Under the pieces are notes generated by a model. That model worked only from the letters and a program-made list of their open reading frames with translations. It ran no database searches and was not told where the DNA came from. 64,000 bases of DNA from Anastatus disparis. Lineage: Eukaryota > Arthropoda > Insecta > Hymenoptera > Eupelmidae. A program made the position numbers and the translations under genes. How positions within the stretch are numbered: the stretch's first letter is position 1; each line of letters opens with the position of its first letter. Location: contig JAFFSR010000229.1 of NCBI GenBank assembly GCA_017163975.1, forward strand, positions 11,178,001-11,242,000. The letters run 5' to 3'. Of the stretch, positions 1-12,042 are shown in pieces.

Positions 1-1195
1 AAGTTTATTTTTATATAAATACCAGTAATATATAATTTCTTATCAACTTTATTCTGAATAAGAAAAATATTTAGTTGTAATCTGAGATTTAATTTAATAT
101 AAATATAATAATACCGTAAAATAATAATTCGCCAAAAAATGACATAAAATAGTATCTTTCAAACTCTTATCAAAATGAATCCAGTAAAGCTTCAAGCTAC
201 TTCTAATTCAACAGTGATTTTTCAGTGTGAAAAGTGTTGCTTTTGCTGAAGCGCTCTGATTCGCGTTTCCCTGCGAAACGACATTAAATGTATAAAGAGA
301 GAAAAAAAGAGAGAAAGAGAGAAAGTGTGCAGAGAAAGAGAAAAGAGATATTCTCGCGACTCGCTATTTTTCTCGCGTAATTTATTTCATTAAAAAGTTG
401 GCCGATAAATTTACGAAAAAGCGGGGGGTAGCCAAAAGCACTTTTTAGCCAAAGCTTTTGCAAGCTAACATAGAAAAGTGAAAGAGCAAGGGAAAGAGAG
501 AACAGAGACACTAGAAAAAGGTGGAGAGGAGATTAATAGATAGTTAGGTAGACTAATAGATAACGTGAATTGTAATTCCTAATTTTTTTTTCTCTCTCTC
601 TCTCTTTTCTTTTCTTTCTTTCCTTTTTTCTCGCGACGTTGCAAGCACGAACGGTGTGAATTATGCTCGTTATTAAATGGCTGGGATGCGGGATTTTCGT
701 AAAAAGTTTTTTTTAAATGTTTGTTCTCTCTTTTGCTCTCTTTTAAGCATTTGTCATTGAAGAACTCGGAGATGTATAAAAGTCCGTTCTTTTTTCTCTC
801 TCTTTTTTTTTTAATAATTAATTTCACGAAAAAACATGACTATATAATTAATTATATGATATATATTCAAAATTTTTGAGAAAGTTCATAATACAAATTT
901 TGTGAATAAGAAATAATAGCATGCAATTTATCTGGAATAAAAACCAAAATTTAAAAATTAAATTTTAATTCTTGTTTATGCTCTATTATCTTTAAACTTC
1001 CATGTACAATACTTAATAAACTATATTCTTATTCTTACAGGAAAAATTTACTCTTGTACCAAAACAAAAATTTTAATATGTACATAAATCCTATAAACAA
1101 TCTCTGAAAAACCAAAAAAAAGTATGAAACAGACTTCATAAAGAAAACTTTTAATATTTACCCATCTTTATACACAGAGCCAGTCATATTCAGAT
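1..1195. other. AT-rich non-coding DNA with purine/pyrimidine tracts
   Basis: No gene seen. The stretch holds a purine block at about 297-350, a pyrimidine block at about 587-630 and many short A or T runs. The two short open frames here are antisense translations of the purine tract and the pyrimidine tract (runs of L/F/S or K/R/E) and carry no recognisable domain. Confidence 0.7.
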
Positions 1196-1206
1196 ATGGA
1201 TAATAA

Positions 1207-1479
1207 CGAAAGCAAAAAGAGCCGTTAGTGCCTGCATTTAACGTTCCCGTCCCTATAGCTTCTGATGTTAATTCAAACAGTCAAATATGCGACACAAACG
1301 TTGAGCCTTCCCAGCTCGTTAACGAATATATAGACGGTAGAATAGAAGCAACCGACTACGACTACGACGACGACGATGGGAATGAGGATGAGAAACGACA
1401 AACTACGACTACGAGCAACGACGACGACGACGACGACTACGGACGAGAGTACGACGATCGGGAGGTGACCGATGCATAA
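1207..1479 (+). CDS. Candidate Asp-rich coding stretch, possibly a terminal exon
   Basis: The frame is open from a TAA at 1204-1206 to a TAA at 1477-1479. It is clearly richer in G+C than its surroundings. The first 50 or so residues are mixed in composition (for example VNEYIDGRIEATDYDY). They are followed by an acidic tail with runs of five and six Asp encoded by a GAC/GAT repeat. There is no in-frame ATG, so if real it needs an upstream exon; the only nearby acceptor-like AG (TTAG, ending 1228) lacks a pyrimidine tract. A second, shifted frame starts at ATG 1472, overlapping the end of the first, and opens with a protein-like segment (NVLAILHDSLDLADLRELSV) before running into pyrimidine-rich sequence. 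Together the two could be one broken or spliced coding region. I recognise no family. Chance openness in a (GAC)n repeat is a fair alternative. Confidence 0.2.
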   Translation, partial: RKQKEPLVPAFNVPVPIASDVNSNSQICDTNVEPSQLVNEYIDGRIEATDYDYDDDDGNEDEKRQTTTTSNDDDDDDYGREYDDREVTDA

Positions 1480-1599
1480 TTCAAGCGCTAACGTTTTAGC
1501 TATTTTGCATGACTCTCTGGACCTTGCCGACTTACGAGAGCTTTCAGTTACGGAAAATATCAAATTATCTCAACGAATAAACCTTGTATATTGTGTTAT

Positions 1600-4500
1600 G
1601 GATACGAGACTAATTTTACTCTCTCTCTTTCTCTCTTACTATATTCCCTTATTTAATGTCGTTTGTTTTGTATATATAAACTTTCTTCAGTTTTTTCCTT
1701 TATTCCTCGATTGTAAAATAATGTAGTCGTTTGAGATTTTATATTAGTTTATATTTTTGCAATTCCATCATAGCAAAATTCCTATTTCAACTATCATCAA
1801 AATGTAACTTTACAAAAAAAAGTTCAATGAAATTTGAATAGTTACAAATTTCAACTATCATTCACGGCAACTTTAAACCCTTATATCGATTTTAAACCTT
1901 TTCCCCCCATCTCCATATATATTATCTTGGTAACCTCTCCATCAACACCAGCAGATCAGATTTCATCTTTTGTCTCCTCCTCCTTCTATCCCTTATATTA
2001 TGTTTCCCCAGAACGGTGGGAGGTTTATACGCATCCATCTTAAAGCTTATATTCTTCTTCTTAACGATAAGATATAGGTACAAGGGTTGAATTTTGATCG
2101 TTATAACGGGGGTAAGGTAAAACTTGATTCGATCGTTTTAACTTAATTGTAAACTATACTCGTATTATATTGCTTTTGAAGTTTACTAATATACCTTTAT
2201 TAACCAAAACAAAAGAAGAAGGAATGAAAGACGTTTTTTAATTTTTGTAACGTTAAATTTCAAAAAGTTTTTTAAATGTTTAATAGGATTTCGTACAGCG
2301 TTAAGAATGAATGTATTAATCTTAACTTTTGCGAAAATTTTGTTTCCTCCGATTCTTGTATAATAACAATTGGTCAAGCTTTTCCTTTGACAATGAGGAA
2401 AGTTTTGCGAAACTACACACAACAAGTAATGGCTACAGTAAGGAAACTCGCAAAGTTTTTGGAGAAGTTTAGAGAGAGCGAGAGTAAGAGAGGGGGAGGG
2501 AAGTGAGGTTTGATTAAAATTCGTAAGTTGTGGGTTTGAATGAAAGTAAAGTAAAAGGTGAGATAGCCTATGTAGATATCCTTTTCATTGATTTAATGGT
2601 AAGAAATGAGTTTATAACGTTACGGACAATTGCTATAAGTAATTACCTTGGTAATTAAGAAGTTTTTAATGTTTTATAAATGACGACGATTAAGCGTGTG
2701 AAAATTAATCATGAATGAAATAAAAAACGTATCGCTTCTTATGATGCATTCTATTTGTTTATGGTTATTTGAAGATGGAATTATACTAAAAAATTTAACG
2801 GGAAATGAGTGAGGAATAATGTTAATTTTATATTTGAAGAATTAGTTCTAATCTCGAATATTCTAATAATAATTTGAATATACTAAAATTTATAAAATTA
2901 ATATACAACCAGACTCAATAACAAATATAAATTCTTTGAATAATTCTGAATATTTATTGTATGTCTGAGTAGTCGAAGAAATCATAAATTTATGTATAAT
3001 TTATTTAGTTACGATAATCAGCCTAGTTTTACAGAGATATAATCAAAATTGTTTTTTTTTTATTTCTTCGTTCGGCTGTGGATTACTTTAATAAACAATT
3101 GTGATTGATTTATTTAGTATAACTAATTTTACTATTATAATTATTTATTTTCAATTCTGAATTTCGATATATATTATTATTGAATTTTGTTGTTGAGTGA
3201 TATTTTATAGTTTTTAAAATTTACAAAAAATATAATTAAATTAACATTTTCAATTTCAGTAAAGCAATTCGAAATAAAACGTTACGAAAAACCCTTACAC
3301 CATATACCACGCAACGATAAATATTGAAACCATTATTGCTAAGTAAAGAGTCACTTTCAATTTATTCCAAAATACACTACAAACAGCAATTCGTAATAAT
3401 AATTCAAGGATTTATAGCGTCGAAAAGTACGGAAAATACGAAATTGATTTTAGTTTTCAATTTGTAAAAGAGTGTACCGTAAAACTTTGCTCTTTCGAAA
3501 ACAAGTAAAAATTTTGTTTAAAAAAAAAAAGAGAAACGAAAGATAGAAAGAAAGTAAAAAAAATGAAAGTTCTAAGCGAAGGCATTTGGTGCCAAAAATT
3601 TATGTGTCTTTGTCCATCGTTTCATACAAGTGATATATAACTATTTCAACGAAAAGATGATAAATCATTGAAACTACTGTATAAATCGAAAAAAGGAAGC
3701 AAAAAGTAAGAAAAAAAAATTGTGATGTCCAACGAAAAAGTTTTACAGGACGAATGTTTTCTTCGTGAATATCCAGACTCAAGGAAAAGATTTTACACCA
3801 AAGATCTCACATTTTATTATTTCTCTCTTTTCTAAAGATCCATATATATGTATATATATAAGAATTTTCCCCTTCTTCAGATACAAACTCGAGAGTGTTT
3901 GATAGATCTGTTTTGACGTTTTCGCAAGCGCGAGCACAGCATAAGAGGATTGGCATAAAAGAGAATGGCAATCTAGATAAGCCGTCTCACTCAGTTGTCG
4001 TCTCTCTGTATAAATGTATATATATATACGTATGAAGACAATAAGAAATAAAAAAAATCTCAGTGCTATGGAGCCTCAATTGTTTTGCGCAGCTTATACA
4101 GTTTTTTTTTATTCAAGCCATGGCTTCTCTAATTGGATTAAGTAAACAAACATGAACAGATGTGCAAACTGTTTTATTTTTTTTATTTATTGCTTTTTAA
4201 ATCGTTAACAGTTTGTTTGCTTGTTTTTGCTTTTATTATTATTTACGATTATTATTTCAATAATTACAAGGATAAATTAATTTTTCATTTAACTAAATTG
4301 TCAAATAACTGCATTTCATTTATTGATCTTGATTTTTGTTTTATGAAACGGTTGTATTGTTATGAGTAATTATTATAATTGCATCAATTATTTAATAAAA
4401 TGGAAAATTACTGTATCCGATTAGCAATGAATTGAAAGGCAATAAAAACGGATAACAAAAAGAATTAGTAGATGAAAGTTTCTCTTAGTGCAACCAAAAA

Positions 4501-5384
4501 ATACAAAGCTCAATCAATTCTACATCAAAAATTTCTTACTATTCTATTCCTACACTTTTTTCTTAAGATTTTTGTTCAATAAAGAAAACACGAGAAGTCT
4601 TTATATTTTATTGTACATCATCCTATCTAACTTTCCTTATTTTTCTCTTATTTTTTATTAAAGTTACACATACATATGGGACCAACAAAAAAAAACTTTT
4701 CCAGTATCAAATCAGACGTGTATACGCGTTTAGTCATGCGTTAACCGCATAGCATGCGGCAAAAGGCAAATAGCCAACAGGCAATATACAGTACAACGAT
4801 TCTTTACGAGCGAAAGCAAATGTAGGACGTTAGCTTTGGTAATACAAAAAAAAAATAAAATAAAAAAGAAAAGAAGAAAAAAGTCATTGGCTTGTTGACT
4901 TATACGTGCGTTAAAGGTTTTTACCGATAAGACGAGACCTCTTTTATATATTTTATTTTCTTTTTTCTTTTGTTTTTTTTATACAGTGCCCTACGTAAGT
5001 TGTAAAAATTTTTACTATTAAGGCGTGCAATGTTGTTTTGAAACTTTTCAGAATTTCTTAGTAGTATTGTTTTCTGAAATGACTGTGTGGTTAGGTTTCT
5101 GATGCTGTGTGTGGTGTACTTATTTTCATTTTATTATGAAGAGTACGTATGGTCGTTGCGTTGCGAAATGTTGAGACTAAAATATTAATCTTACAAGAGG
5201 TTATTTACAAGATTTTTTCCAGAAATAATCTTTGCATTACATAAATTTTTATTTTAAATAAAACAAAGTTAATTTTTAATTTACCCATATTCACAACTAA
5301 TCCATAGCGAACTATTTTTTTTTCATAAAATTGTTATTAGAAATAGAAAAACTTAAGAAAATTTCACTCTGACCGTCTACTCTG
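1600..5384. other. AT-rich non-coding DNA
   Basis: No gene or repeat family recognised. It contains a low-complexity CTCTCTCTTT stretch near 1620, homopolymer A and T runs, alternating TATATA/TATACG stretches at about 3842-3860 and 4016-4031, and a small perfect inverted repeat CCGCA/TGCGG near 4745-4760. The listed short open frames are AT-driven. Confidence 0.65.
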
Positions 5385-5401
5385 GGTCTTATGTGGGTTA
5401 T

Positions 5402-5519
5402 TAATTGCAACGTCAAACATATTGGCTTCATGTCATTCGAAGTACGAGGTCATATGACTATTTTCAGACGACTTCGTATTTCGAATGACATGAAGTCAAT
5501 ATGTTTGACATCGTAATTA
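5402..5519. repeat. Long near-perfect palindrome 1 (fold-back element)
   Basis: The left arm, 5402-5457, is the reverse complement of the right arm, 5465-5519, apart from about eight mismatches, leaving a centre of only about 7 nt. A shared internal run TTCATGTCATTCGAA lies in both arms. Weaker complementarity continues outwards to about 5385 and 5540. No duplicated target site could be defined. It may be a MITE or fold-back element, or the trace of an inverted duplication. It encodes nothing. Its arms do not match the other three palindromes in the window. Confidence 0.8.
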
Positions 5520-5856
5520 TTATTCCTTAAGACTTTTATCTAGTCCACAGCAAACAGTTTTTTTTAGAAATGTAATGGGAAAATAATCATAGCTAAGAAA
5601 AGTTTATTTGAAATCCAATTTTGATATGAGGAAAGATGACAAATTTTTCTATACTAAACAATTTTGATCTTGAAGATTTTAAAATATTATCAAGAAGAGG
5701 AACGAAAATTGTAAAAATATATTAAGAAAAATAATTTGTACATTAAAAAAAATTTATAATAATCTATTATTTTATATACATTTTAAATGTGTAACCAAAA
5801 TAAACAGAAAAAATTGATTTTATATCAACAGAAGAAAATTTAAATTCATCATGAAA

Positions 5857-6056
5857 TTTTTTTTTTTTATTATTTAACATCGCTGTATTTCAGCTATCAG
5901 TGCTATGCTACTTAGCGACGAAGGTCGTCAGTGTGTTTGTGAACGAAGCACATGTAACGTACAGTGGTGCTTGTATCAATTGGCCGAGAGCGAGATTCGA
6001 ACTCGGGACCTCGAGATTACGAATCCATCGCTCTACTGACTGAGCCATTGACGATC
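5857..6056 (-). mobile_element. tRNA-derived SINE, copy 1
   Basis: Read on the minus strand, the element starts with a tRNA-like head (6056 downwards). It has an A box (TGGCTCAGTCAG), a D-arm stem GCTC/GAGC, a CGT triplet where an anticodon would sit, and a B box (GAGTTCGAATC). A tRNA-unrelated body follows, beginning with ACAAGCACCACTGTA and ending with AAATACAGCGATGTTAAATA, then an A-rich tail (the T run at 5857-5869). This is the architecture of a Pol III-transcribed, LINE-mobilised SINE. The same head and body recur at four other places in the window. Target-site duplications could not be fixed by eye. Mismatches to the other copies and weak T-arm pairing argue against a functional tRNA gene. 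Confidence 0.9.
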
Positions 6057-7897
6057 TCAGCCCGTCAAACTTTATTTATCAAATTGATATACTAGCTCTA
6101 CAACATCAACTGCAAAAAAATAAATTTTTCTTAGAGAGTTTCAAATCTAATCAAACAAATTGACATTATGCAATACACAAACGAAATAAAAAAACACCGA
6201 CATTAAACTTAATAAAATAAAGGAGAAAGAAATAAAAAACGAAACAAGTAGTCTTCTTCGTAAACGTTTTCATAGTCGAAACACCTGTAATTACAATATT
6301 GCAACTAAGGGAGAAGCTAATTGAGCGTGAAAACGTCTCCGCCTTACGGAACAATAAACTTCAACGTAAGGTTTCCCTCTCCCCCTCCCCAACTTCTTAC
6401 TCTTTCGCAAAAACCAATAATACATTTGTACAAAAACATTTCGTGATTTGCATTTGCTTTGCTCGCTTACATTTTATCTTATTCTATCCCTCTCTTTCTC
6501 TTCCTTTCCTCATACCAAAAAACCTTCTTATACAAGTAAAGCTTGGTAGAAGATCGCTTTATTGTTTCAAATTAGCATTGTTCCTTTTCTTCCCCCATAC
6601 CCCCCTTTATCCCCTATTCCTCTTGCCTTCATCTCTTCCTCCTCCCCCACCTCCACCTACTCCTCATCCTCCCTTTAAGAAAACGTTCAACTGATTAACC
6701 GCATACTATCTTCCTTTAAAACTGATTTTACTCTCATTCAAGTGCAGATGCTTACTTTACTACTACTACTTGCTCTTAAAAATATATACGCTAAATGCAT
6801 GTTTATATTTATATCGAAGTACACGGTTATACCTCTTGTTCTTTGTCTTTTTTTCCTTCGTTCATCGACATATATAAGCTTTGTTTCTTTTTTATTTTCT
6901 TGCAAGGGTTAACGACCGCTCGTTGTTACAACTTGTTCGAGTTACTTGTTCTCGTTCTTTCTTATATTCTTTTTTTCTTCTTTTTATTTTTCAATATACG
7001 ATTTATGGGTTTATGCGTTTGCAGAAGAAGAAAAAAGAGAACGAAGGTAAGAGCACGGATTGTTATGGGTTAATCAGTTATCGATGTGTGATCGCAAACT
7101 TTGCTAGTACCAGTTTCTTTAACGAGTGGCGATTAAGTTTAGCAAAACGTTAGAAAGTATAATAATTTTCTTTTTATTTTCAAAATGTATTATCATGTGA
7201 ATTTAATTACGTGAGTGGGTGATTATTTTTTTTCTTTTATTTAAATTGTAAATAATGCTCGAACAATTTAATTAATGTAAAGCAAAAAATGTTAGATTAG
7301 AAGGTCTTTATAATTAATAATAGAAGTTGCATGACTTATTGATATACATTTCTATACAGTTTGTAATGAATAATAATGGCAAAGATATGCAACGTAATGG
7401 TTTTAATATTTTCCTTTCTCATTTTTGTCATAACTTGTTTTCTGAACGTTAGATTTATGTATAATATTGTCACAGTATATAAATGATAAAATTTTTTATT
7501 TAAATTTATTCCTACTTTTAATTATTTGTATGATAATTTGATCTTCATATCTTTAAACAAATCTCTCAAATTAAAATGTATAGTCACTACATATTTGCAT
7601 ATTTAAATTTTATTTAATTTATAAGTAACTATTCTATGATTCAAAAAGAAAATATTGAAAATTATTTTGTCTGAAATAACTTTTATTTGATACAATCAAA
7701 GATCCTATTAATAAAATTTTGCTTTATTCATAAATAAAAAAATTTTGAACAAAATAACTAAACACTTCCAAGTAGCCATTCATACGAAAAACTTTGTTAA
7801 AAAAGCCATTCAAAAACAAAAAAAATCCTGTATACCTTAAGAAAAAAAGCTCTTAGTGCTTTAAGTACAGTAGCTGCATAATACGAGAATTGGACTA
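6057..7897. other. AT-rich non-coding DNA with a long pyrimidine block
   Basis: Positions about 6365-6690 are strongly pyrimidine-rich on the plus strand (CCTCTCCCCCTCCCC, CCCCCATACCCCCC and similar). The 131-codon open frame through this block is an artefact of the lack of purine-containing stop codons. From about 7150 on the sequence is plain AT-rich. No gene recognised. Confidence 0.65.
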
Positions 7898-8403
7898 GCT
7901 AAAGACTCTACGTACCGACGCATATGTACATGCAGCTCTACAAAACGAAATTGCAAGGACTCTAGTGAGCTCTGTCTCTATAAAAGAGCTTTACGGGCAA
8001 GCTTTGCGTGCCTTTTGGTCTCGTTGTTACGATCCCGGTGTATGCGTGTGTCTTATTCTTGATGACAATGACGACTACGAGGACACTGGTAAAAGGACAA
8101 TGCGAATTCAACGTCTTGTGCAGTACGTTTTAAGTATGTAAATTTTTGCTTTTTTTCTGCTTTTTATTTCTTATTTCAAGATTTTTTAGATGAATTTTAA
8201 GTTTTAGATTTTCAACATCGGTAGTATTAATAGTGTATACGTATATTGTATATATTTTATAGGTACAATTTAAAATTTAAATTTAAACATTAATGTTTTA
8301 TTTATTTCTCGCAGGTATCGTAAACGTAAAAGTCATTCGCACTAACGTACCTTCCGTCCATGCACTACTGCATAACACACAGTCTTGCAAAAAAACAACG
8401 TAG
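7898..8403 (+). CDS. Candidate two-exon transcript with short spliced reading frame
   Basis: A frame is open from just after a TAG ending at 7897 through to 8133. There a GTATGT donor-like site (8134) could pair with a strong acceptor-like TTTATTTCTCGCAG ending at 8314, giving a 181-nt intron. Splicing joins the frame (TTA-A|GT-ATC) and it runs on for 28 codons to a TAG at 8401-8403. The only in-frame ATG is at 8100, which would give a 40-residue peptide. The longer reading, with an acidic DDNDDYED patch and a dibasic KR, would need an upstream exon whose acceptor is not convincing. A TATAAAAG box sits inside the open stretch at 7979. No signal peptide, domain or family is recognised. Coherence across the splice site could be chance. 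Confidence 0.2.
7979..7986 (+). promoter_or_regulatory. TATA-box-like site
   Basis: TATAAAAG with GC-richer flanks, an unusually canonical match in this window, followed by a relatively GC-rich 110 bp. Transcription would be expected to start near 8010, ahead of the candidate donor at 8134. No clear initiator motif is visible, and in an AT-rich genome TATA matches are common. Confidence 0.25.
8134..8314 (+). other. Candidate intron (GTATGT...CGCAG)
   Basis: It begins GTATGTAAAT and ends TTTATTTCTCGCAG. It is 181 nt long and more AT-rich than both flanks, which fits a short insect intron. It keeps an open frame between the flanking segments. It is unsupported by any transcript evidence here. 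Confidence 0.3.
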
Positions 8404-8835
8404 TACGCATATCAAGACGCAGCGTAAAAGAAGAAGAAGAAAAAAAGCAAGAAGATGTAAAAGTCAGTACGAAGAGCTTTTTTCTAAATTGTATTGCAGT
8501 AGATTTAGTCGTAAAAAGTTTTGACTCTTACATAATACTAAACATTAAATAGAAAATAAGAAGCACGTAGAGTATCGAAGTCACTTGAGATTTTTAGATG
8601 CGATTGTTATAGCTCAGTAGCTTGTGTATAAATCATGTTTTAATTATTAACATTTTGCTAATAACAACTAGTTTTATGTATTTGAATTCGTTAAATTGTT
8701 TTTATTTTTATTTTATTCTCTTTTTTAAGCATTTATTTGTTTTAGCTAACAAAAATAAATGTAATTTATTTAGAAATTTTAATCTGATAAATAAACAAAT
8801 GCTCTTAAACACATTATTGCTTCTTTATTAATTTG
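8404..8835. other. AT-rich non-coding DNA before SINE copy 2
   Basis: Starts with an AAGAAGAAGAAG purine tract near 8430. It ends with a loosely self-complementary pair, AAGCATTTATTTG near 8727 and CAAATGCTCTTAA near 8798. No gene seen. Confidence 0.6.
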
Positions 8836-9034
8836 TTTTTTTTTTATTTAACGTCGCTGTATTTATGCTATTATTACGATGCTAATTAGGGACGGAAGTT
8901 TGTCAGTGTGTTTGTGAACAAAGCACATTTATTGTATAAAGTGGTGCTTGTATAAAATCAGCCAAGAGCGGGATTCGAACTCGGAACCCCGAGATTACGA
9001 ATCCATCGCTTTACCAAGTGAGCCACTGACGACT
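8836..9034 (-). mobile_element. tRNA-derived SINE, copy 2
   Basis: Minus-strand copy of the same SINE. The head has GTGGCTCACTTGGTAAAGCG (A-box region) and a B box with GAGTTCGAATCCC. The body ends ATACAGCGACGTTAAATAAA, followed by an A-rich tail (T-rich at 8836-8845). It carries more changes than the other copies, including a shorter stretch around ATAGCATAAATACAGC, and may be an older insertion. Confidence 0.88.
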
Positions 9035-12013
9035 TCAATGCGCTAACTTTAAACATGTTTCCTTATTATAAAACCTACCCAAAGAAAAATTTCAAATATC
9101 AAATATATTCAACGAACTTTTGCCTACATGCATTATCGTATCGAATTAAAATTGCATATAGAAATAAAAAAAAAGGAAGAAAGAGTACACGCTTTGAAAA
9201 AGAGGTTAATCCAATTAATAATGGCGCCCTTGTGTAAACTGAGACACGCCACTACGTCCCCATTGCGGTATATAACCGGAGAGCAGAAAGAGAAAGAAAG
9301 ATCAAAAGCTCACGAATGAACGAACGCAAGCTTCTCTCTTTTTTTTTATTTTATTTTACTAGCTCGTGGTAGTAGTATACCAACTAAAAGTATATATGGG
9401 GTTCCCTATCTACATTGTATTGAAAGCGTCAAAGCAAAAGAGAGAGAAGCGCGGTGAGCATTGAATAGCTAAAAAACTTTGTGGTTTATGGCACTCGCTT
9501 CTTCTTTTTTTTTCTTTTCTTTTCTCTCATTGAGCTTGTTTTGTATTGTGTTTCTTTCTTTTTTTATATATATAGTTTCTTTCTTTTGTATTAGATGAGA
9601 TAAAGTTGTATAGTCGTGTTAAAGCTATGTTTTTTTGGGTTGATGGGAAAGTTTTTTGAGGTTTTGAAGATATGAGCTTTGGAAATTCTTCAAGTGGAAT
9701 TTTCAATTGGAAAATTATCTAAAGTTTAATAATAAAATGTTAACAATTGAAATCAAAAACTTAAAAATAGATTACAAATTTCAAAAACTTTATAATTTTA
9801 TTATTGTTAAATAAAGAGGATAAAAAGAACTATTGATGATTGTTTCCAGAAAACAACAAATCAATAAAAGTAAAAACAATTTTAATCTTTAATCTTCGAG
9901 AAAAAATGAAAAAGTTTTCTTATAGAATATGAAATATTTTTACGATAGTGCTCAAATGATACAGTTTCTATTCTTTCGTAACATTATTTTATGCTCAAGA
10001 TACAAAAGTTTTATTTTTCAAAAGTGTGATTATAGACTTTTTGAAGTAGAAAATTTTTCAGAATGAAGAATAAAAGTTTATTTGCGGTTGGCAAGGGAAA
10101 TTTTTTCGGTGCAAACTTTTTGATACAAATTTTAAATCGTATTTTCTTTCAAAAGAAAAAGAAGAAGGAGAAGAAGTAAAAAAAAAGGAAAACAATAAAA
10201 AAAAAAAAATCGAAAGTTTTTTAAAGGATGAATACATTGTACGTAAAAATATTGTTTCAACAGCTTTTATAGTTTTTATTTGCGATCAAGACAATTTGAA
10301 CCAAGTTTTTTTACTTTGTTTTTTACTCTGAAGTTACACGCTTCCTTCATGAAACAAAAGTTAAGTTTTCGAAGAAGTGTTATTTACATTTTTTTCTTCT
10401 TTTTTTTTTATTTAAAAAACAAAAAAGAATCTTCTTTACAAGTACTTTCTAGACTTTGCATTATTAACCAACAACTAACTCTTCTGTTTTCCATTAATTA
10501 TTTATTCAGGGAATAAAACAAGGAAAATCGACTTGTAAAATGCTTAAAATACTTTAGCTAAAGTTTCAAATAACATAGCGATAGAATATATTTTTTTAAT
10601 TTATAAATTTGCCTCACCGTACCTTGTCTTATACTACTTAAAGTGTATATAGATCAAAGTACATAAAACCAACAAAATATGAAAATCGTTTTATCGCTTC
10701 ATAGTTAACGTTCTTATCTGGTATTTGCTCGAAACTTTCGAATAAACTTTCAAAATATTCAAACATCGAAACCCAATGACGTCGATTTTATCAAAAATAA
10801 AATACAAAAATAAAAGAAAAAACTTCACACTTTCAGCATTACTAACATTTTCCAACAAATATTATCAAGTTTGCTATGAGAATTCTTCATTGAAATATCT
10901 TAAAGAAAGAAAAAAACAAAAGAAAATTTTTTATCCGCTAATTTTTTTCTCTTCAACTTCGACATAAACAATGAAAAAACAAAGCAGAAGGAAAAATAAA
11001 ATACAAAAGCTTCTTGTTTAAAGCCTTGTACAAATATTTTTCAAAGAAAATTCATGAGCTTTTAAAGAAGAAAAAAGAAAACTAAAGAAAAAGAAAAAAA
11101 AAAAGATAAATATAAATCCTTTCCTTTTTTGGTCTTTTCAGTGTCATATTTCTACAAACGTTAAAGGGATCGTTATATACACGGCGCTTTATAATGCTGA
11201 ATTGTTAAAACGTAATCGCCACAGTTTTAAGTAGGCTCCTTTTCTTCCCTCTCTCCCCCTTCTATCCATAAGACCCTTCTATATTTCCCTTCTTTATGCG
11301 CTCGTCGTTCACTCACGCGATCGCGTAATCCTATAATCTCAAGCAGACAGCAAGCAGGTTGAAGGAGAGAGAGAAAAGTTAAAAAGAAAAAATATAAGGG
11401 GGTTTCTTTTTGTTTTTCATTTTGCGTGAACGAGAGAGTGAGAGAGAAAGAGAGAATCGATTCGATGCTTGCGTGTCTAAGTTATAGTACTTTTTCTACA
11501 CTGCACTTGGCCAATGTATATTGTGACTTAATGAGCGGGAAGAGAGAACACTTGTACTTTTTTATGATAGTTTAAAGAGGAAATTGAGTTTCTTTCTTTT
11601 TTCGAAATGAGTTGTAATTTATGTAATAATTGTTTACAATATTTTCTAGATTTTTTTGTATTCTTGATTAATAAATCGACTTCTAGTCTTCTTATTTAAA
11701 AATTTTTATTTTTGATAAGAAATTATAATTTACGAGTAAATATAAATGGAATATTTTTCTTCAATTATTGATTATAACTTGCACAAAATAGCCATATTTT
11801 AATTGAAAAAAATCCAAATTATATTAGTATTTTGTTAATTCAACGTTCTAACTAACGATAATATTTACGCTTTAATGTTAAATAATTAATATAGATATTT
11901 CTAACTAATTATACAAACACATGATTATGCAATACATTAATTTAGCGCAACTATTTTATTTAATTACCAAAATGATAATACAGGCATTAGGCTGCATATA
12001 AGTAAATCATCAT
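9035..12013. other. AT-rich non-coding DNA
   Basis: No gene recognised. A slightly GC-richer patch lies at about 9218-9290 (GGCGCCCTTG and following) with no convincing frame. A purine tract sits at about 10150-10210, and mixed tracts of GA and CT at about 11360-11460. Confidence 0.6.
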
Positions 12014-12042
12014 TAATAATTCATGATAATAATGAATTATTA
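12014..12042. repeat. Perfect 11-bp inverted repeat TAATAATTCAT/ATGAATTATTA
   Basis: Arms 12014-12024 and 12032-12042 are exact reverse complements with a 7-nt AT-only spacer. The TAAT cores resemble homeodomain-type sites, but in sequence this AT-rich the match may be structural noise. Confidence 0.5.

Noticed and set aside
5980..6056. Apparent tRNA gene on the minus strand (and the like at 8960-9034, 18032-18108, 24596-24670, 33370-33444)
   Set aside because: The tRNA-like part is always followed by the same unrelated body and an A-rich tail, and the T-arm and anticodon-arm pairing is poor. These are SINE heads, not functional tRNA genes.
6299..6694. 131-codon open frame
   Set aside because: Starts at a TTG-type codon and runs through a pyrimidine tract ending in proline runs. 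No domain.
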